DNA of 64,000 nt from Cordia subcordata (GCA_028554755.1 JAPTOF010000016.1:6175001-6239000), one strand, 5' to 3'. Positions 46,231 through 60,190 are shown, numbered from the stretch's first letter. Numbers and translations: made by a program. Notes: generated from the sequence alone by a model not told the origin.

Positions 46231-49200
46231 CTACCCAGGCAGCATTATGTTTATGTCAGCCGGCCTATTCTCGGCATCCGGGGGCAACGAAGACCAGTTT
46301 GTGGAACTCCGGTATGGTTCGTCCATGTTATCTCCACTTGTAATTAGAGGGACAGCAGAAGAAGCAGGTGTAATCGGTACCGGCTCAGCCTTGTGTTTCT
46401 TCGTCTTTTGCTCGAGTTGGTTTCCTGATAGGAAGCTGCCCACGACAATCTGATTCATATAAATGAGAGGAATTATCAGAAACGGTCACTCTTGCTTCAA
46501 GAGGAAAGGACCATATGTGATTAGTGCATGCATGAGTTTGCAAGATACTGGAAGAGTTCATTAAGATCCACAACATACGGAGACAACTATAGGGGATAAC
46601 TATAGGGGTTTAGAAGAAGAAAAATGCGATAACCTGGACAGGACTAGCTGCGACCAATAACCCAGCAACTCCGCCCCCTACGACACGTCCATCTGGGCCT
46701 GCCAAAGAAACACTCATCCCACCAGATCTGTTCCTTATACCACCAGTCTCTGATGGCATAAATGAACCAGTTAATGACAGTATCTCAAAACGGCCCTGAG
46801 GAAAAGTCCCGAAAAGCAAGGTGTCATACGTATGTCACGCAATTGATGGTAGAAGAAGTTTACACAGCAAAGATGTAGTCAACAAAATCCACACAAAAAC
46901 TTAGATTTATGAAACCTAGGAAGAAAGATTGCTCGCCTAGCCAATTCAATTGTTACCCTTCATTTCACTAGAGAAACTCAAGTCCAAACATTAGATGATG
47001 GGAACTGTGATGACCTGCACACCTCTCACAGACGACATACGTGATTCAGGTAAGAGGGGCAAGAAGAAGGTAGATAAAAGATCTGCGGAAACAAGCTGAT
47101 AAAATACAAGAAATCCTTGCATTTATTGAAAATCATCACACATCAAATGTTGATACTAAATTTTGACAATATTATTTATTTCTCTTGTATGACTTCGTAA
47201 ATAGACAAATATTCTGAATTCTATTCTCGAGATAGAACATGTACCTGACTGGTATACGATAGGAATGCTAACTCTGAAAATTATCTAGTCCATGAAAAAT
47301 ACATTAATAGCTCTTACAAGTTCCAGAATTAAGATCAATGATGATTAACTAAATAACATCTCCTAGACAGTAGAAAGTAAAGGTTCTTAGTAGTATATTC
47401 ATGTCTACAGTGAAACTCCCTGGTCACATCGAAGAATGAGATGACCATTTCTATGTACTAAATAGCTAATTGTAATATCCCCCAAATACATCCATTTCTG
47501 AATAAATAGGACGCAAGAGGATAGCTGTTACTAGGTGGCCTTTCAATCTTAGTTTTCCGACTCAAGAGTGGCAGATAATTAAATTGCATCTTTCCACAAG
47601 AATAGCTCAATATTAAATTAATAGCAAAAATACATCCATTGAAACACACTAAACACAAGACCATAAAACTACAATGGGAACAAAGATGTGATTTGTTGGA
47701 GTACCTCATATGTCAATGTACCACCAGAAGAATCGGGTTGACGAAGTGTAACACTAGAAATTACACCATTAGCAGAGAGAATACAAATTGCCCGTGGCCC
47801 TTGCTGAGAGAATGATATGACCTTCATTGTAACATCCTAAAACAATGAAATACAACATTATTAAGAACATGCCATGCATCTCATAATTACTGAATTTAGA
47901 TACTGATAAAATATCCATGTATTTTTTTTTCATTTCATGCTAAGACTAAGCAGAGGCTAAGTCTGTAATAAATTCACCAACTAAAAAACAAACAAGAAGT
48001 TTTTGATCCTATGTGATGCAAAACTGGCATCCTTCAATCGACCTAATCTTGTAGCTTATTCATTATCATATTACCTCTCCAGCATTGACAGTAATAATGT
48101 GGGGAGTAAAATTAGCACCAACAGAGCATGAAACCCATTCACCTGCAGGAATTAAATGTCAAGAAAAACTAATTACGAGATAGAAACCATTAGAATCTGC
48201 AATTAGGTTCCACAGAAATCTTAAATAAAGAAATCGAAAATTGCACAATCAGTTTATACATATTATGTACTTTAGGAATTAAATGAATACAAGAAATATG
48301 GGTAAAGAGTTACGACTGAGATTGATTACAAATCAACTTGACTCTCTATGTAGTTATGTTGTATATTCAATAAGACCGATTCTCACAGACATAATAATAA
48401 TTTGCACATGGATGACTTCAATACCATACATGTTTCAGAATAATAGCTGAAGCCAACAAATCAGAGAGAGGATAAAATGTCAAGGCAAACTATTTTCGCT
48501 ACATAATTTTCAACAACGGGCCAAAATCCCCAGAAAGTTCCCAGTTTCTCCAAAAAATTGTCAAAACTAGTAGGCTAAAAACAGTCATTATAGACAAAGA
48601 CACAAAGTAAGCTATTTACTGAACACGGTAAGAAAAACACTAGAAGGTTTACCTAAGTGTTTATTAGACAGTACAAGGTAAACCAAGAAGACAGCTATGT
48701 TTAATGAACTATACTAGGTAACCCATGAAGACAGCTTCCAGAATCAGACTATTTCTTCCCGAAAAGTAAGAAATGCCAAATAAAACTTAAAAGCCATAAG
48801 TTTTAAGATTCCCACATTCCATTACCAACCCAAAATCCCATCTGGCTTTCAGAACAAACCTACTTACATCAAGATCTTTGTTGAGGCATCTATTTTACAG
48901 GTCCCACATCTAACAATTAAACATCATTTGGCCTACACTTGGAAATCAGACAGCCAAACTTCAAATAAGCACTTACACACACAAGTCCATTACAAAGACA
49001 GATCACATAAAATACAATTCCAACAACATGCATGCAAAAACATATTAACTATTTCTAAACATAATTATCGAACATAGTATAGACAAAGAGCATAATTAGC
49101 TATACCCAAGCCATCTGTCTCCATTCTGGGCTGGTAATGCTTGATAGCCGAACCCGCCGGCCGGACTTTCCCCCGCTTCTCCGCCGAGAAGTCGATCACT

Positions 49201-49511
49201 CCCGGCGGCACAGATGAGGAGATAGGCTTAGGAGAGAGAGCCCCAGTGACTGAGCCATCAGGAGCATACTTCCTAGGCCTACCCCTCTTCTTCTTCATGG
49301 GGCTGCCAGCCACCACGGCCGGCGGCAGAGCACCACCTACCTGCGGTGGTGGGGCCACCACAACCGCAGGCGTTGATCCACTCGCTTGAGTGGGGTTTTC
49401 AATGGTTCTTGGAGCTACATGGTAGTCTGATGGTGCATCTGATCCCACCACAGTAACTCCAGCTGTTGTAGTGGTAGTAGTAGTAGTAGTGCTGCTATTC
49501 ACACCTTCCAT
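46231..49511 (-). CDS. AT-hook motif nuclear-localised protein, AHL1-like
   Basis: Five exons on the minus strand: 49511-49106, 48142-48075, 47836-47705, 46795-46634, 46449-46231 (987 nt, 328 residues). AHL proteins bind AT-rich DNA and matrix-attachment regions and form trimers through the PPC domain. Seen: a Thr-rich N-terminus, a Pro/Val-rich stretch, and the AT-hook KKKRGRPRKYAPDG near residues 75-88. Next is KPISSSVPPGVIDFSAEKRGKVRPAGSA, where a second AT-hook lies in some relatives; here it is degenerate. The PPC/DUF296 domain starts at GEWVSCSVGANFTPHIITV, continues DVTMKVISFSQQGPRAICIL and [29 protein letters not shown], and ends VGGGVAGLLVAASPVQIVVGSF. The C-terminus is Ser/Pro-rich, ending INIMLPG. 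The start is the first ATG; one in-frame TTG codon upstream is not a start. All junctions are GT-AG. Confidence 0.93.
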
Positions 49512-51486
49512 GACCAAGATAAATCTTCAAGAAAAGCAAAAATGTACACCTTCTTTTCTTCAAAAAACAACCATTTTAATACCATCAAAAACCTAAAAAT
49601 CCCCAGAAAATCCTTGGAAAAAAATACCTCGAGAAATCTGAAAAAATTCAACAAGCATCAAGAACCAAAAACCCAACAAAAGAAGCCAACTTTCTACTTC
49701 AAGAAGCAATTTCTAGCCTTGCAACAGTTGAAAATGGTCAAGCAAGATTAAATTAAAGCAGAGGAAAGACCATTCATTGGTAAATACTCAAGAATTATTT
49801 TTTAAAAAAAAAAAGTGTAAGGAGTAAGGTAAGAAAAGAGGGAAAAAAAAATCTAGTTAATGATCAAGAATTTTACTGGAAAAATATTTGAATTTTTTTA
49901 GGAAAAAGTGAGATTGAGATGAGAAAGATTGAATTTTTTTGCTTTTGCTGGGTGTTGAGAAAATGGAAAAATGGTGTTAAGCAAGTTAAAACTTATAATA
50001 AAAAAAGAAGAAGCTAATTTGGCTGCCTAACTTTCCTCAGATTTGTCCGAAATATGATTAAAGAAAAGGGAAAAAAATTATAATGAGTTAAAAAAAGAAA
50101 ATAATTAAGTATCGAAGGGGTCATTAAATAATAATTAATTGAAAGCAAGAATTTTATGTATTTTGGTTAAGAAAATGGTTTGGAGTCCGAAGGGGAAAAA
50201 ATAATAATTGAAAAATTAATTGTGGTTGGGAAAAGTGAAAATTAGGTTGGCAATACATGAAGACAACCATCACTTCTCTTTTTAAAAGGAAAAAAAAAAA
50301 CTTGATGTACTACTCCACATACATGCACCTATTATTATTATTATTATTATTATATATGCAATATATTATTTTTTTTTGTCATGAACTATATTATATATAC
50401 TGAAAAAGTAATTGCATCAATCAATACATTAAGCCAATGTTCATTTTTTTAAGCAAAATTATTTGTCATATAAATTAGAAAGTCTATTGGGGTATCAAAT
50501 GCAGCCAAAAAAAGGTTTGTGAACAGAAGAAGAAATGGAAAATGTGAGGAAAATGTTATTTACTTCCCTATTTCTGGTTATCTTTCCTTTTCCTTTATGG
50601 CGTTCTTTTCTTCAATCTTTTATTGCTTCACTTTAACTCAATGAAAATAGGACTGTAGTACACAGTACTGCTATATTGCATCATGGTATTTTTTGTCACA
50701 AAAATTACTCCAGTTTTTCTTTTTTTTAACTTTTTTTCAAAAAAAAAAAATCTAAAACGGCTGTTTTAAACCGTCATTAAAGTGTAATATGTGTAATGCA
50801 TGGAAGAGATGAGTGCTTTTTATATAGATTTTCATAATTTATTACAGCTAGAATATAAATATATTTATTAAATTTTAGTTTTGTCAAGTTTTCAATAATT
50901 ATATATTTTCTATAAGAGAGCTGGAGTCATTTAATAAAAATATTTAAATTAGAAAATTAAAGCAAAATTGGATCAGATTCAGATTAAAAATAATTTTAGA
51001 TGGAACGGGATAAATTCAATATTTTTTGAGAAAAAGAAGCTATATATGGAATGATGATGGTAAAAAAGTCATGTATCTTCCTTTATATAATATATAAATA
51101 TAAATAGTCATTGTAATATTACCATAAGAGGTTTTTTGTTTCATCTTGGTGTTAATAGGCATGGACACGTGTCATTGATTTTTTAATTATTGTTGTTCTA
51201 AAGATGTATGTGTTATTGTTCAGTTGTTATTTCTAGGCAATGCAAACATTTTCTGATCTCCATATATACATAAACACGCATGCAGAAAAGTCACAGACAC
51301 ATTCACTCACACCCACTACTGTGACAGTGCTTCAGCTGACCCTGAGGTCTCTTTATTTTGCTTCAAGCTTGCTTATGACATTTGACAATCTTCTCCCAAA
51401 GTCAAAGTTAGGCAGGAATCATGGCTGAAAGTAAACCAGGCTTGGAAAATCCATCTTTTTCACGCCATGGAAAAACAGTAATTCAA
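49512..51486. other. AHL leader/promoter and AT-rich spacer
   Basis: The A-rich plus strand near 49540-49750 is the T/C-rich minus-strand leader of the AHL gene. Further upstream lies AT-rich spacer with an (ATT)n run near 50331-50352 and poly-A/T tracts. No gene. Confidence 0.5.
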
Positions 51487-51500
51487 TTTATAGATAGCTT

Positions 51501-51610
51501 TAGGGACGAGCGAGCAATTCTGAGTGGTTGATATTACTTTCTTCAGGAGTTAAGTCTTGGATTCAAATTCTATAGGGACGGGGATTAGGTTAAAAATAAT
51601 AATAAAAAAG
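51501..51610 (+). mobile_element. SINE with 14 bp target duplication
   Basis: A 110 bp insertion bounded by perfect copies of TTTATAGATAGCTT (51487-51500 and 51611-51624). It has a box-A-like GAGTGGTTGATA near 51521, a box-B-like GGATTCAAATTC at 51559-51570, and an A-rich tail with TAA units. Length, pol III boxes, tail and duplication fit a short tRNA-derived SINE. Confidence 0.72.
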
Positions 51611-51639
51611 TTTATAGATAGCTTGAGAATTATTTGGAT

Positions 51640-51855
51640 TCCTATAGGGTCAGCATAGATTGATTTTTTTCTTTTTTTCATAAAAAAGTATTTTCTAATA
51701 AAAGTATAATTATTTCAATAAATATTTGTATTAATGTAAAAAATTTAAACTCTAAAAAAATTCAAATTCGACTTTTTATCAACTTCTAAAGAAAACACAT
51801 TGTTCAAAAATTATAAAAAAATATATTTTAAAACAAAGTCAATCTAACAAACCAT
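51640..51855. mobile_element. AT-rich MITE-like repeat
   Basis: Very AT-rich, with a left part ATTATTTGGATTCC and a right part AGTCAATCTAACAAACC. The interior resembles the 28769-28983 and 6010-6245 repeats. Borders uncertain. Confidence 0.3.
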
Positions 51856-51877
51856 AATGTTATCTTTGATGACGACT

Positions 51878-52240
51878 GTGCAAACCGAAGAATCGGGTCC
51901 GGCTCTTAAATCGAGAAGTCTGTGAACCCAAGAATTAGGTCCAGTTTCCATTTGACGAGTCTGTGAACCGAAGAATCGGGTCTGTCTTTCAGTTGACGAG
52001 TATGTGAACCCAAGAATCGAATCCGGCTCTAAAATCGGGAAGTTTGTGCACCCAAGAATCAGGTCCATCTTCTAGCTACTAAGTCTGCGCACCCAAGAAT
52101 CGGGTCCGACTTAGACACAAAGGAGTTCACTCGCCCAATAATTAGGTTTGGCTTTGACTTAACCAAGTCTGCGTACCCAATAATTGAGTCTGGTTTGGAC
52201 ATAGAGACGTTTGCGATTCCTATGGTTGAGTCCAACTTTG
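51878..52240. repeat. minisatellite, ~41-42 bp unit, about 8.5 copies
   Basis: Units open GTGAACCCAAGAATCGGGTC (or a close variant) and close with an AAGTCT-like segment. Starts fall near 51878, 51922, 51963, 52004, 52046 and 52087, then more diverged units follow to about 52240. Similarity decays from left to right. No protein of known family is encoded. Confidence 0.85.
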
Positions 52241-52393
52241 AGATAAAACTATGTGAACCTGATTAAGAGAGCTAAGTCAAGGCTAACTTTGTAAAAAAAG
52301 GCAAAACTCTATGCATTATAAAGCACGGGATGTGCAAGAGGATTCCCTGCAATCCCAAGGATAGAAGAAAAATGACAAACTGTGAAGTAAAAT

Positions 52394-52522
52394 GGAGTTT
52401 TTTTTACAAATAACACAAATTAAATAATAAATTTCAAAAATAGCCTTGTTTTTTGTTGGATTGCAAAAATAGTAATTTCGGTTTTTCAATAAACGAAATT
52501 GGGTATTTAAAAAACGAAAACG
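52394..52522 (+). repeat. left terminal inverted repeat of the MULE
   Basis: It pairs with 60064-60190. Shared landmarks in inverted order are CAAATAACACAAATTAAATAATAAATTT, AAAATAGCCTTG, TTTTTCAATAAACGAAAT and GGGTAT...AAAAAACGAAAA. A few substitutions and small gaps separate the two ends. Confidence 0.9.
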
Positions 52523-52556
52523 TGCAAAATATACATGCAATCGTAACATAAGAATT

Positions 52557-52683
52557 TTCGGCTATTGAATAGCCGAAATCGGCTATTCAATAGCTGAAAA
52601 ATCTCTTCTCAATGGCACAATATTTAATGCCCTCGATTTTCGCTCTTTGGGTTTTTGAATAGCCGAAATCGGCTATTCAAAAA
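52557..52683. promoter_or_regulatory. subterminal palindromes, left MULE end
   Basis: Two palindromic blocks, 52557-52598 and 52652-52683, built from CGGCTATT and AATAGCCG. The second has perfect 15 bp arms around AA. Similar motifs occur inside the right end. Repeated subterminal motifs of this kind are candidate transposase-binding sites or hairpin-forming ends; that role is inferred. Confidence 0.6.
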
Positions 52684-53100
52684 TCGAAACGTTTTGCTAT
52701 ATACACCCCCCAACTCTTCTTCCCCACCCGATCTCAAAGCAATTTCCCTCCCCCCCCCCCTTTTACCTCACGTTTTTTTAGCCATAAAACTCAAAATCTC
52801 ACTCAAAAAGCTTCAAGCCTAGGATTCTGCTTCTTATTGTAAGCTTTTTTAAGTTTTTACCGATTTAAAGTATTATTTTTTTACGTTTTCTTCAAGTTAT
52901 TTCATGTATATGCATGTTTCACATGTATGTATAGTTGTATGTATCGTATTTATGTATATATTCATGATGTGCATGTACATATATGTTGTGCATGTTTATG
53001 TTACGTATAAACATCTGCTGATATTATGATTGTTGATGTTATTGTTGTGTAGTTTCGTTTAAAATGTCGATATTTGAATCACTACATTGAAATTTTTATT

Positions 53101-54262
<1,162 letters not shown>

Positions 54263-54293
54263 ATCAATTCATTTATTGTTCGTAGGTGACGCT

Positions 54294-56399
54294 ATGGCTC
54301 AGAGACCAGTACCGGAGGATACATCCCTTCTTGTTCACTATGCTCAGCACAGGACTCATCTGATGATGAGCAGCACATATATGAGGGAGGTCCGAGTACC
54401 CAGATGCGATAAGCATCTATATGACGAGCCTGAGCATCCTCGTGTTCAGGAAGCACTGGCGACTGCAGGATTTTATGGGTATTATGCAGCCAGTGGGCAG
54501 GAGTTTTATTATCCTATACTTACTACCCTAGTTGAGCGATGGAGAGCAGAGACGCACACATTCTACCTCACTTGTGGAGAGGCCACCATCACACTGTAGG
54601 ACGTAGCTGTTTTATGGGGTTTACCCGTACAGGGTGCGCCTATGCTGGAGATCGGTAAGGTGCGACGCACAGTTGTCGAGTGGCAGCAGCTATTCCATGA
54701 TGTATGTGGGGCAGCACTTCCTCTGGACGCCATTAATGCTAGAACCGGCAAGGTGAACTTGCATGAGTTGAGACATGTATACACGTCGACGCGTCTAGAG
54801 GAGTACACCCAGGAGCAGGCTCAGCATCGTGCCCGTTTGTAGATATTTTCCTTCTTAAACTGCCATCTGTTCGCTGACGCCAGTGGCAACCTGGGAGACA
54901 TGAACTGGTTGTCTAAGCTGCACGCCTTTGGGAATATTAGACAATTGAATTGGGGCGCAGCAACACTTGCATCCATCTACCATCAGTTGGATCTATGTGC
55001 ATACAGTGATAGAGTGAATTTATGCGGTGGCTTTAGTCTGATGCAGGTATCATATATATTCCATATTGTATCTATAAAATTTCTATGAATAGCAATGTTA
55101 CTAACGTATTGGTTTATGTGCAGTGGTGGTTGTTCGATAGCTTCGACATTTTTAGGCCTAGACTCCATCCGCCGCCAGCACGGCAAGCGCGGCGATCACA
55201 CCTGGCTGAGGGTAATTGGGTTGGGTTACCGGAGAAGCCCGGTGGTGCCATATATCAGCAGCTGAAGCTGTTTCGAGATACTGTTAACGGTGGTTTATTG
55301 GTGATTCGCGATGCACTGGACAAGATGCAACCGGATCAGGTGTGATAAGCATATTAAGACGTATAACTGCATATTACATATACTCTTTAACTTAATAACT
55401 ATTTAACTTATTTGGGCAACAATATTGGCATCACAGTTTGATTGGGAGCCATACATGAGCACCATGGACTAGCTGCCATTGTATTGCACGGAGGGGTCTG
55501 AATGGTGGAGAGCATGTGTCCCACTGCTCTTGGGACGGATGGTTGAGTATCACAGACCCGACAAGGTTTTGAGGCAATTTGGTTTGCGCCAATCGATCCC
55601 AAACGCACCGCTGCCGTTGACGACAGTGGACCACATACGAGGAAAAGAGAAAATAAAGGATCCTATTGAGTTAAGTCGGTTGCGTGGTCTCTGGGATCAG
55701 CAGTGGAGGGTGATCGCCAAGGAGAACGCAGATGTAGTCCCACTGTCTTAGTATATGCAGTGGGATCGGCGTCACTCTATCACCATCATTGGTCAGTCAT
55801 TGTCGGAGCAGACGCATAGGGGCTACCAGACACAGTCCCAGAACATGGATCGCTTGGTAAGTAGAGTATAACAACGTCATCATGATTTTTGTAATAACGA
55901 GGATGTAAATATTATGTAGTGTAATAATGATGTGCTCTGTGTGCAGGCTAGTACCATGGGTACTGTGTATCACCACCTACATTGCGGGTACGAGCAGCAT
56001 GCGCAGGGTACATTATCTTCTGCGAGCTTCTGGCCAGAGATGCACTGTGTACTCGGCCAGATGCAACAGACATTGACACAAGCACAGTACCAGCATGTGC
56101 TCGATACCCCCACATACTTCGATGTCCCGCTGCCAACGCAGTCGCATATCCCGACTTCATCACAGCCGACACCGCCGCAGCCCACGTCCACATGGCCTTA
56201 CCTGCCGACGCAGTGGAATATCCCAGCATATTGGACGGGTAGCCCACGCAGCTGTCCCCGTTCTTCACATAGTCCACTCAGGCCACACCCAGCCCCTCCT
56301 CTCATTCAGCGCAGCCATCTTCGTCTAGCCAGGGCGTTGGGGGGTCGTCTGGGTCTTTCCAGGACGGTTCAAGCAGCCAGCCCTTCTTCTCGTTCATGA
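54294..56399 (+). pseudogene. plant mobile domain (PMD) gene carried by the MULE
   Basis: Four exons with GT-AG borders: 54294-55046, 55124-55339, 55437-55856 and 55947-56399 (about 614 codons). PMD proteins (MAIN/MAIL1 relatives) occur both as host nuclear proteins and inside transposons. Seen: LLVHYAQHRTHLM, the domain signature FYYPILTTLVERWRAETHTFYLTCGEATITL-DVAVLWGLPV, GNLGDMNWLSKL, WWLFDSFDIFRPRL, and the C-terminal PMD part EWWRACVPLL, MVEYHRPDKVLRQFGLRQ, LSRLRGLWDQQW. Exon 4 is a His/Gln- then Pro/Ser/Thr-rich tail; a basic tail continues in another frame to about 56766. Four in-frame TAG stops interrupt it (54597, 54840, 55470, 55749) with no frameshift in the first three exons. The first replaces the Gln of TLQDVA. 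The protein cannot be made in full as read. Confidence 0.85.
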
Positions 56400-57046
56400 C
56401 GACCCCATTCCTGCCTATCCGACCTGCGCAGCCTGGTAGTGGATTTGGTTTGCAGGGGATTGGGCAACCCCCTGATGATACGCTGCGAGTTGAGGATTAT
56501 CTTCATGACGACCCACAGGTTGAGACTCAACCGTCACAGCCACCGGAGATGCAGCCCGACACACAGCAGGCCTAACCATACGGCCAACAGGGACAGGCCG
56601 AGCAGGTCCAGCCAGACCCTCCGCAGGTCGAGCATCATGGACCATGCCAGGCTGGGCAGGGATCGCGGAAGAGGAAGCCCACGCACAATCAGGGTCCGAG
56701 CAGGCGACAGCCCTCACGAGAGAAGAAGGGACACCCTCCAGATTGTGGCACCGGACATCGTAGGGCTTAGGTATCGGTGGGTGGTTTTGAGTGTATATAT
56801 ACATGTCATTGAGATGCACTTTTGTTATTATTTATTTCTTTTTTTCTTATTATCATGTCTTATCGTTTTACATAATATCAAATGTTCAAAAGCTGGTTAA
56901 TATGCCATCATAACAGAGGTTCAATCACCGATGAATATGACATAGCAACAAAGGTTCAATCACTAACGAACATTACAAAATAGCAAAGGTTTAATTACCG
57001 ATGAATAACACAAGTTAAAAAATATGACATAATAACACAAGTTCAA

Positions 57047-59644
57047 TCACCTTGTACAGTTTAAACGATTGTGCCCTGCCTGTTGACAATTCGAACACCT
57101 TCTCTGACCAACTTGATCCGACTGGTCCATTTCGTTGGGGATACGTCTATCACCTAGTCTACCTCTCCTTCTTTGGCGCAATCGTGCTGGATTGGGCACT
57201 AGTTGCCAAGTGGGTGCTGATGGCCAGTAATCCTTATGTCCCAAAGGCTCGAATGGCATTGAGTATGTTGCAATGTACGCTGTCACTGTATATTCCTCTA
57301 GTATTAACCCATCGATTGGTTTGTTTAGATAACGTGCTAATGCCTATGCATGCGAACACGGCACATGATACGCTGTCCATTTACCATAAGTACATGTCTT
57401 CTCGTTGAATTTCACAACTTGTGTTGGAGGTCTTTCCGTGAATGACGTCGGTAAATGCCCGACCTGTGCCGTACAAGTTGGGAAGTGGAAATTTAAAATA
57501 CAGTGACGGTGTGAATGAAACTCCCACTTCTCAAAAAGTTCCCTTGTTTTACTTGGGAGCAGCGTTTGTTGTTCAACCAAATAGCTAGCATTTATAGATT
57601 GATTGTAGAAGTATTCCACCAATTTTAAGAAAGTGTGACTGACTAACGCAGTTATCGGTAAGCATCTTACACCAACAAGAACACCATTAAAACATTCGAC
57701 ATTGTTCGTCGTCAGCATACCCCAACGGGCCCCTCCATCTGAAGAAAGGGTCCAATGTTCCTTGTTGATTTCAGATAAATAGTTGTACGCCTTCCTCCCA
57801 ACACCGCCAAGTGTGGGGTCAAGTTTAAGAATTTTTTGCATGATTGCATTATGCTTGCGAACTTGATGTTCTTTTCCAGCTACCCAACACAAGTCTTTGA
57901 CGTACTGGTTTCAACAATGCTTCATCATGTTGCTTTTTAGATGGCGAAGGCAAATACGATGTTTTACACATAAATGCCCGACTGACGAGATATTTTCCAC
58001 AGCAGCAAGTATCCCTGGGTGACAATCAGATATTAAACAAACCTCTTCCATATCTTGGAGAAAATGCTGCCGCACGAGCCCTAGGAACCATGCTCAACTA
58101 TCTGTTGTCTCAGCATCAACTATGGCAAATGCCAACGGTAAAACTTTTCCTGTTGCTTCTGTCGTCAGTGATGTTAGAAGATGACCCTTGTATGGGCCTC
58201 GTAAGTGTGTACCGTCGAGCGTCATCACAGGTCGACAATGCTTCCATGCTGCGATGCATGGTGCAAAAGCCCAGAAAACATAGTCGAAAATTTTGTACTT
58301 TGCCGTCGAACCCGGAAAGAACTTGTAAGTTACGATCGTCCCCGGATTCTTTCTCTTCAAAGCTCTAAAGAACCGTGGAAGGGACTGATATGAGGTGTGC
58401 CAATCACCGTATACAAGTTCGATCGCCTTATTTTGCCCACACCATGCCTTCCCGTAAGATATATCAGCCTGGAGTGCTTTCTTAACGTGAGCTCGAACAA
58501 AATCGACCTCGAAATCAGGTTTATGTTTTACAAAATGTCTTACCATAAATCCGACCAAATTAGCGGTAAGATTTCTGTGCCCACACCGTCTGTTATGAGC
58601 TAGGCAATTGTGTACCCCGTAGAACTTTGTAATCTCGAATTGTCGGTGCGTGAATTTTTTAGTGGCACGCAAGTACCATCTACATGGATTATCGGACCTA
58701 CTACTCTTGCAAGAAGCGACGTACAAGCTCGGTGTGGACCGGTCGACTGAGTACTCTCTTTGTATGCTGACTGCTTACATTTGTACAGCCCGCTGCACAT
58801 CTTTTTTGGTAGGAAAAACCATGCATAATGCAAGTTCCTTATTATCTGGGTTCCAAACGGGCTTGCTTGCTGGTATATCCATGCTATCCATGTAGTACTC
58901 CTGCATAGCAGTTTGTAACTCAACATTATCCAACTCCTCTACTGTAGGTACTCCACCGCTGCTCAGACCACTTTCTATGTTAGAGTTTGTATATTCATCG
59001 CATTCATCATCATCGTACCATGCATTTTGTTGGTTCAACTCCACATCCTCGTCATCTTCTTCGGGCTCGGATTGAAATATGTCCATATTCAAGTCGAACA
59101 TCGCATGCGAGCCTCCGGCATGTGATGTCCCAACCACATTATTTATTTCCCGAGGAGTCACGTTTAAGTTGGAAGACTCCGGCACGGTCGTCGCCATGTC
59201 GTCGCCTTTGTCTTGGTAACATGTAAAATTTCCATTCAAATCGGGGACACCCTTGTCATAAGGAGTACCACTGACTGTCGGGGGAATGTACACGTCATCC
59301 GTGTCTACGTCCACATAAACATCTGCCGTGCACATTTAATTGGGATGACAAGCAATCTCGTACATGTCTCGCAGCTTTTCATCGGAACTGACTGCACTAA
59401 CGCTGAAATACGGATATTGAGAATTGATGAGTGCTGATTGAAAACCATGATGCAACACAACTTTGTCCACGCCGTAACGCAAATTGAGCTTCTCATAAGC
59501 ACTGTAACCGAACTCATCGTATGACGTTTCTTCTGTTATTTTGACTTTGCGCCTTGGCTTTGCAGTCTCGTACTGTACGCCGAAAGGGCCATTGATTTTT
59601 TGGCCTCCATAATGTAAAATAACGGTTACTGCGTTTGGATTCAT
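57047..59644 (-). pseudogene. MURA-type MULE transposase, in-frame stops
   Basis: One continuous 866-codon minus-strand frame (ATG 59644, final TGA 57047) with five internal stops at 59336, 58775, 58094, 57911 and 57344 and no frameshift. In order: an N-terminal fold (VTVILHYGGQ), an acidic linker (codons ~150-260), the MuDR-type DNA-binding region (CKSSRSDNPCRWYLRATKKF...FEITKFYGVHNC), and the DDE transposase with D477 (MTLDGTHLRGPYKGHLL), D540 (CLISDCHPGIL) and E650 (TNNVECFN). Then come a SWIM-like finger (CTYGKWTAYHVPCSHA; a Cys expected in CxC is Tyr) and a C-terminal CCHC knuckle (CSNCQQAGHNRLNC). The stop at 58094 stands for the Trp of DSW. The family cuts and pastes the element by binding its inverted ends. 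Convergent with the PMD gene. Confidence 0.9.
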
Positions 59645-59826
59645 ATTATTTTCAGGATTTGCTATAAAAAATTGGGAGGTTTACAAATAACCAAGTGTTT
59701 TTTTGCTAGTGATATGCTAAGAAAAAAAAAAACGAAGTGATGTGTGCAAGCAACGGGAAGGAGAAGGGGGTTTATATAGTCATTCATGATGCTGAGTTCG
59801 TTAGTTGAATATCCGAAATATAGATT

Positions 59827-60060
59827 TCGGCTATTCAAAAAACAAATATAGCTGCCACTTTGTCAGTCACGTATTGATTGATGGGAAGTAAGAATGACGG
59901 CACAAACTTTCGGCTATTCAATAGCCGAAATTTGGTGTTAAAAAACTAGGAATCTGCCAGGTTTCCAGGGGAAATATATTCCGCACCATTTTTTGGCTAT
60001 TCAATAGCCGAATAATTTTTCGGTTTTTCAATACCCGATTTCGACTATTGAATAGCAGAA
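59827..60060. promoter_or_regulatory. subterminal palindromes, right MULE end
   Basis: Several CGGCTATT/AATAGCCG motifs: 59827-59839 (half site), 59908-59930 (perfect palindrome, 11 bp arms around one base), 59995-60014, and a diverged one near 60045-60060. Counterparts of those at the left end. Confidence 0.6.
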
Positions 60061-60063
60061 AAA

Positions 60064-60190
60064 TTTTTCGTTTTTTGAATACCCGATTTCGTTTATTGAA
60101 AAACTGAAAATGCTATTTTTGAAACCTGACCAGAAACAAGGCTATTTTTAAAATTTATTATTTAATTTGTGTTATTTGGAAAAAAATTCC
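60064..60190 (-). repeat. right terminal inverted repeat of the MULE
   Basis: Inverted partner of 52394-52522, ending ATTTGGAAAAAAATTCC next to the AAGTAAAAT target duplication. Confidence 0.9.

Noticed and set aside
52557..52683. Repeats with spacers considered as a CRISPR-like array
   Set aside because: The motifs are palindromes inside a plant transposon end, few in number and irregularly spaced.
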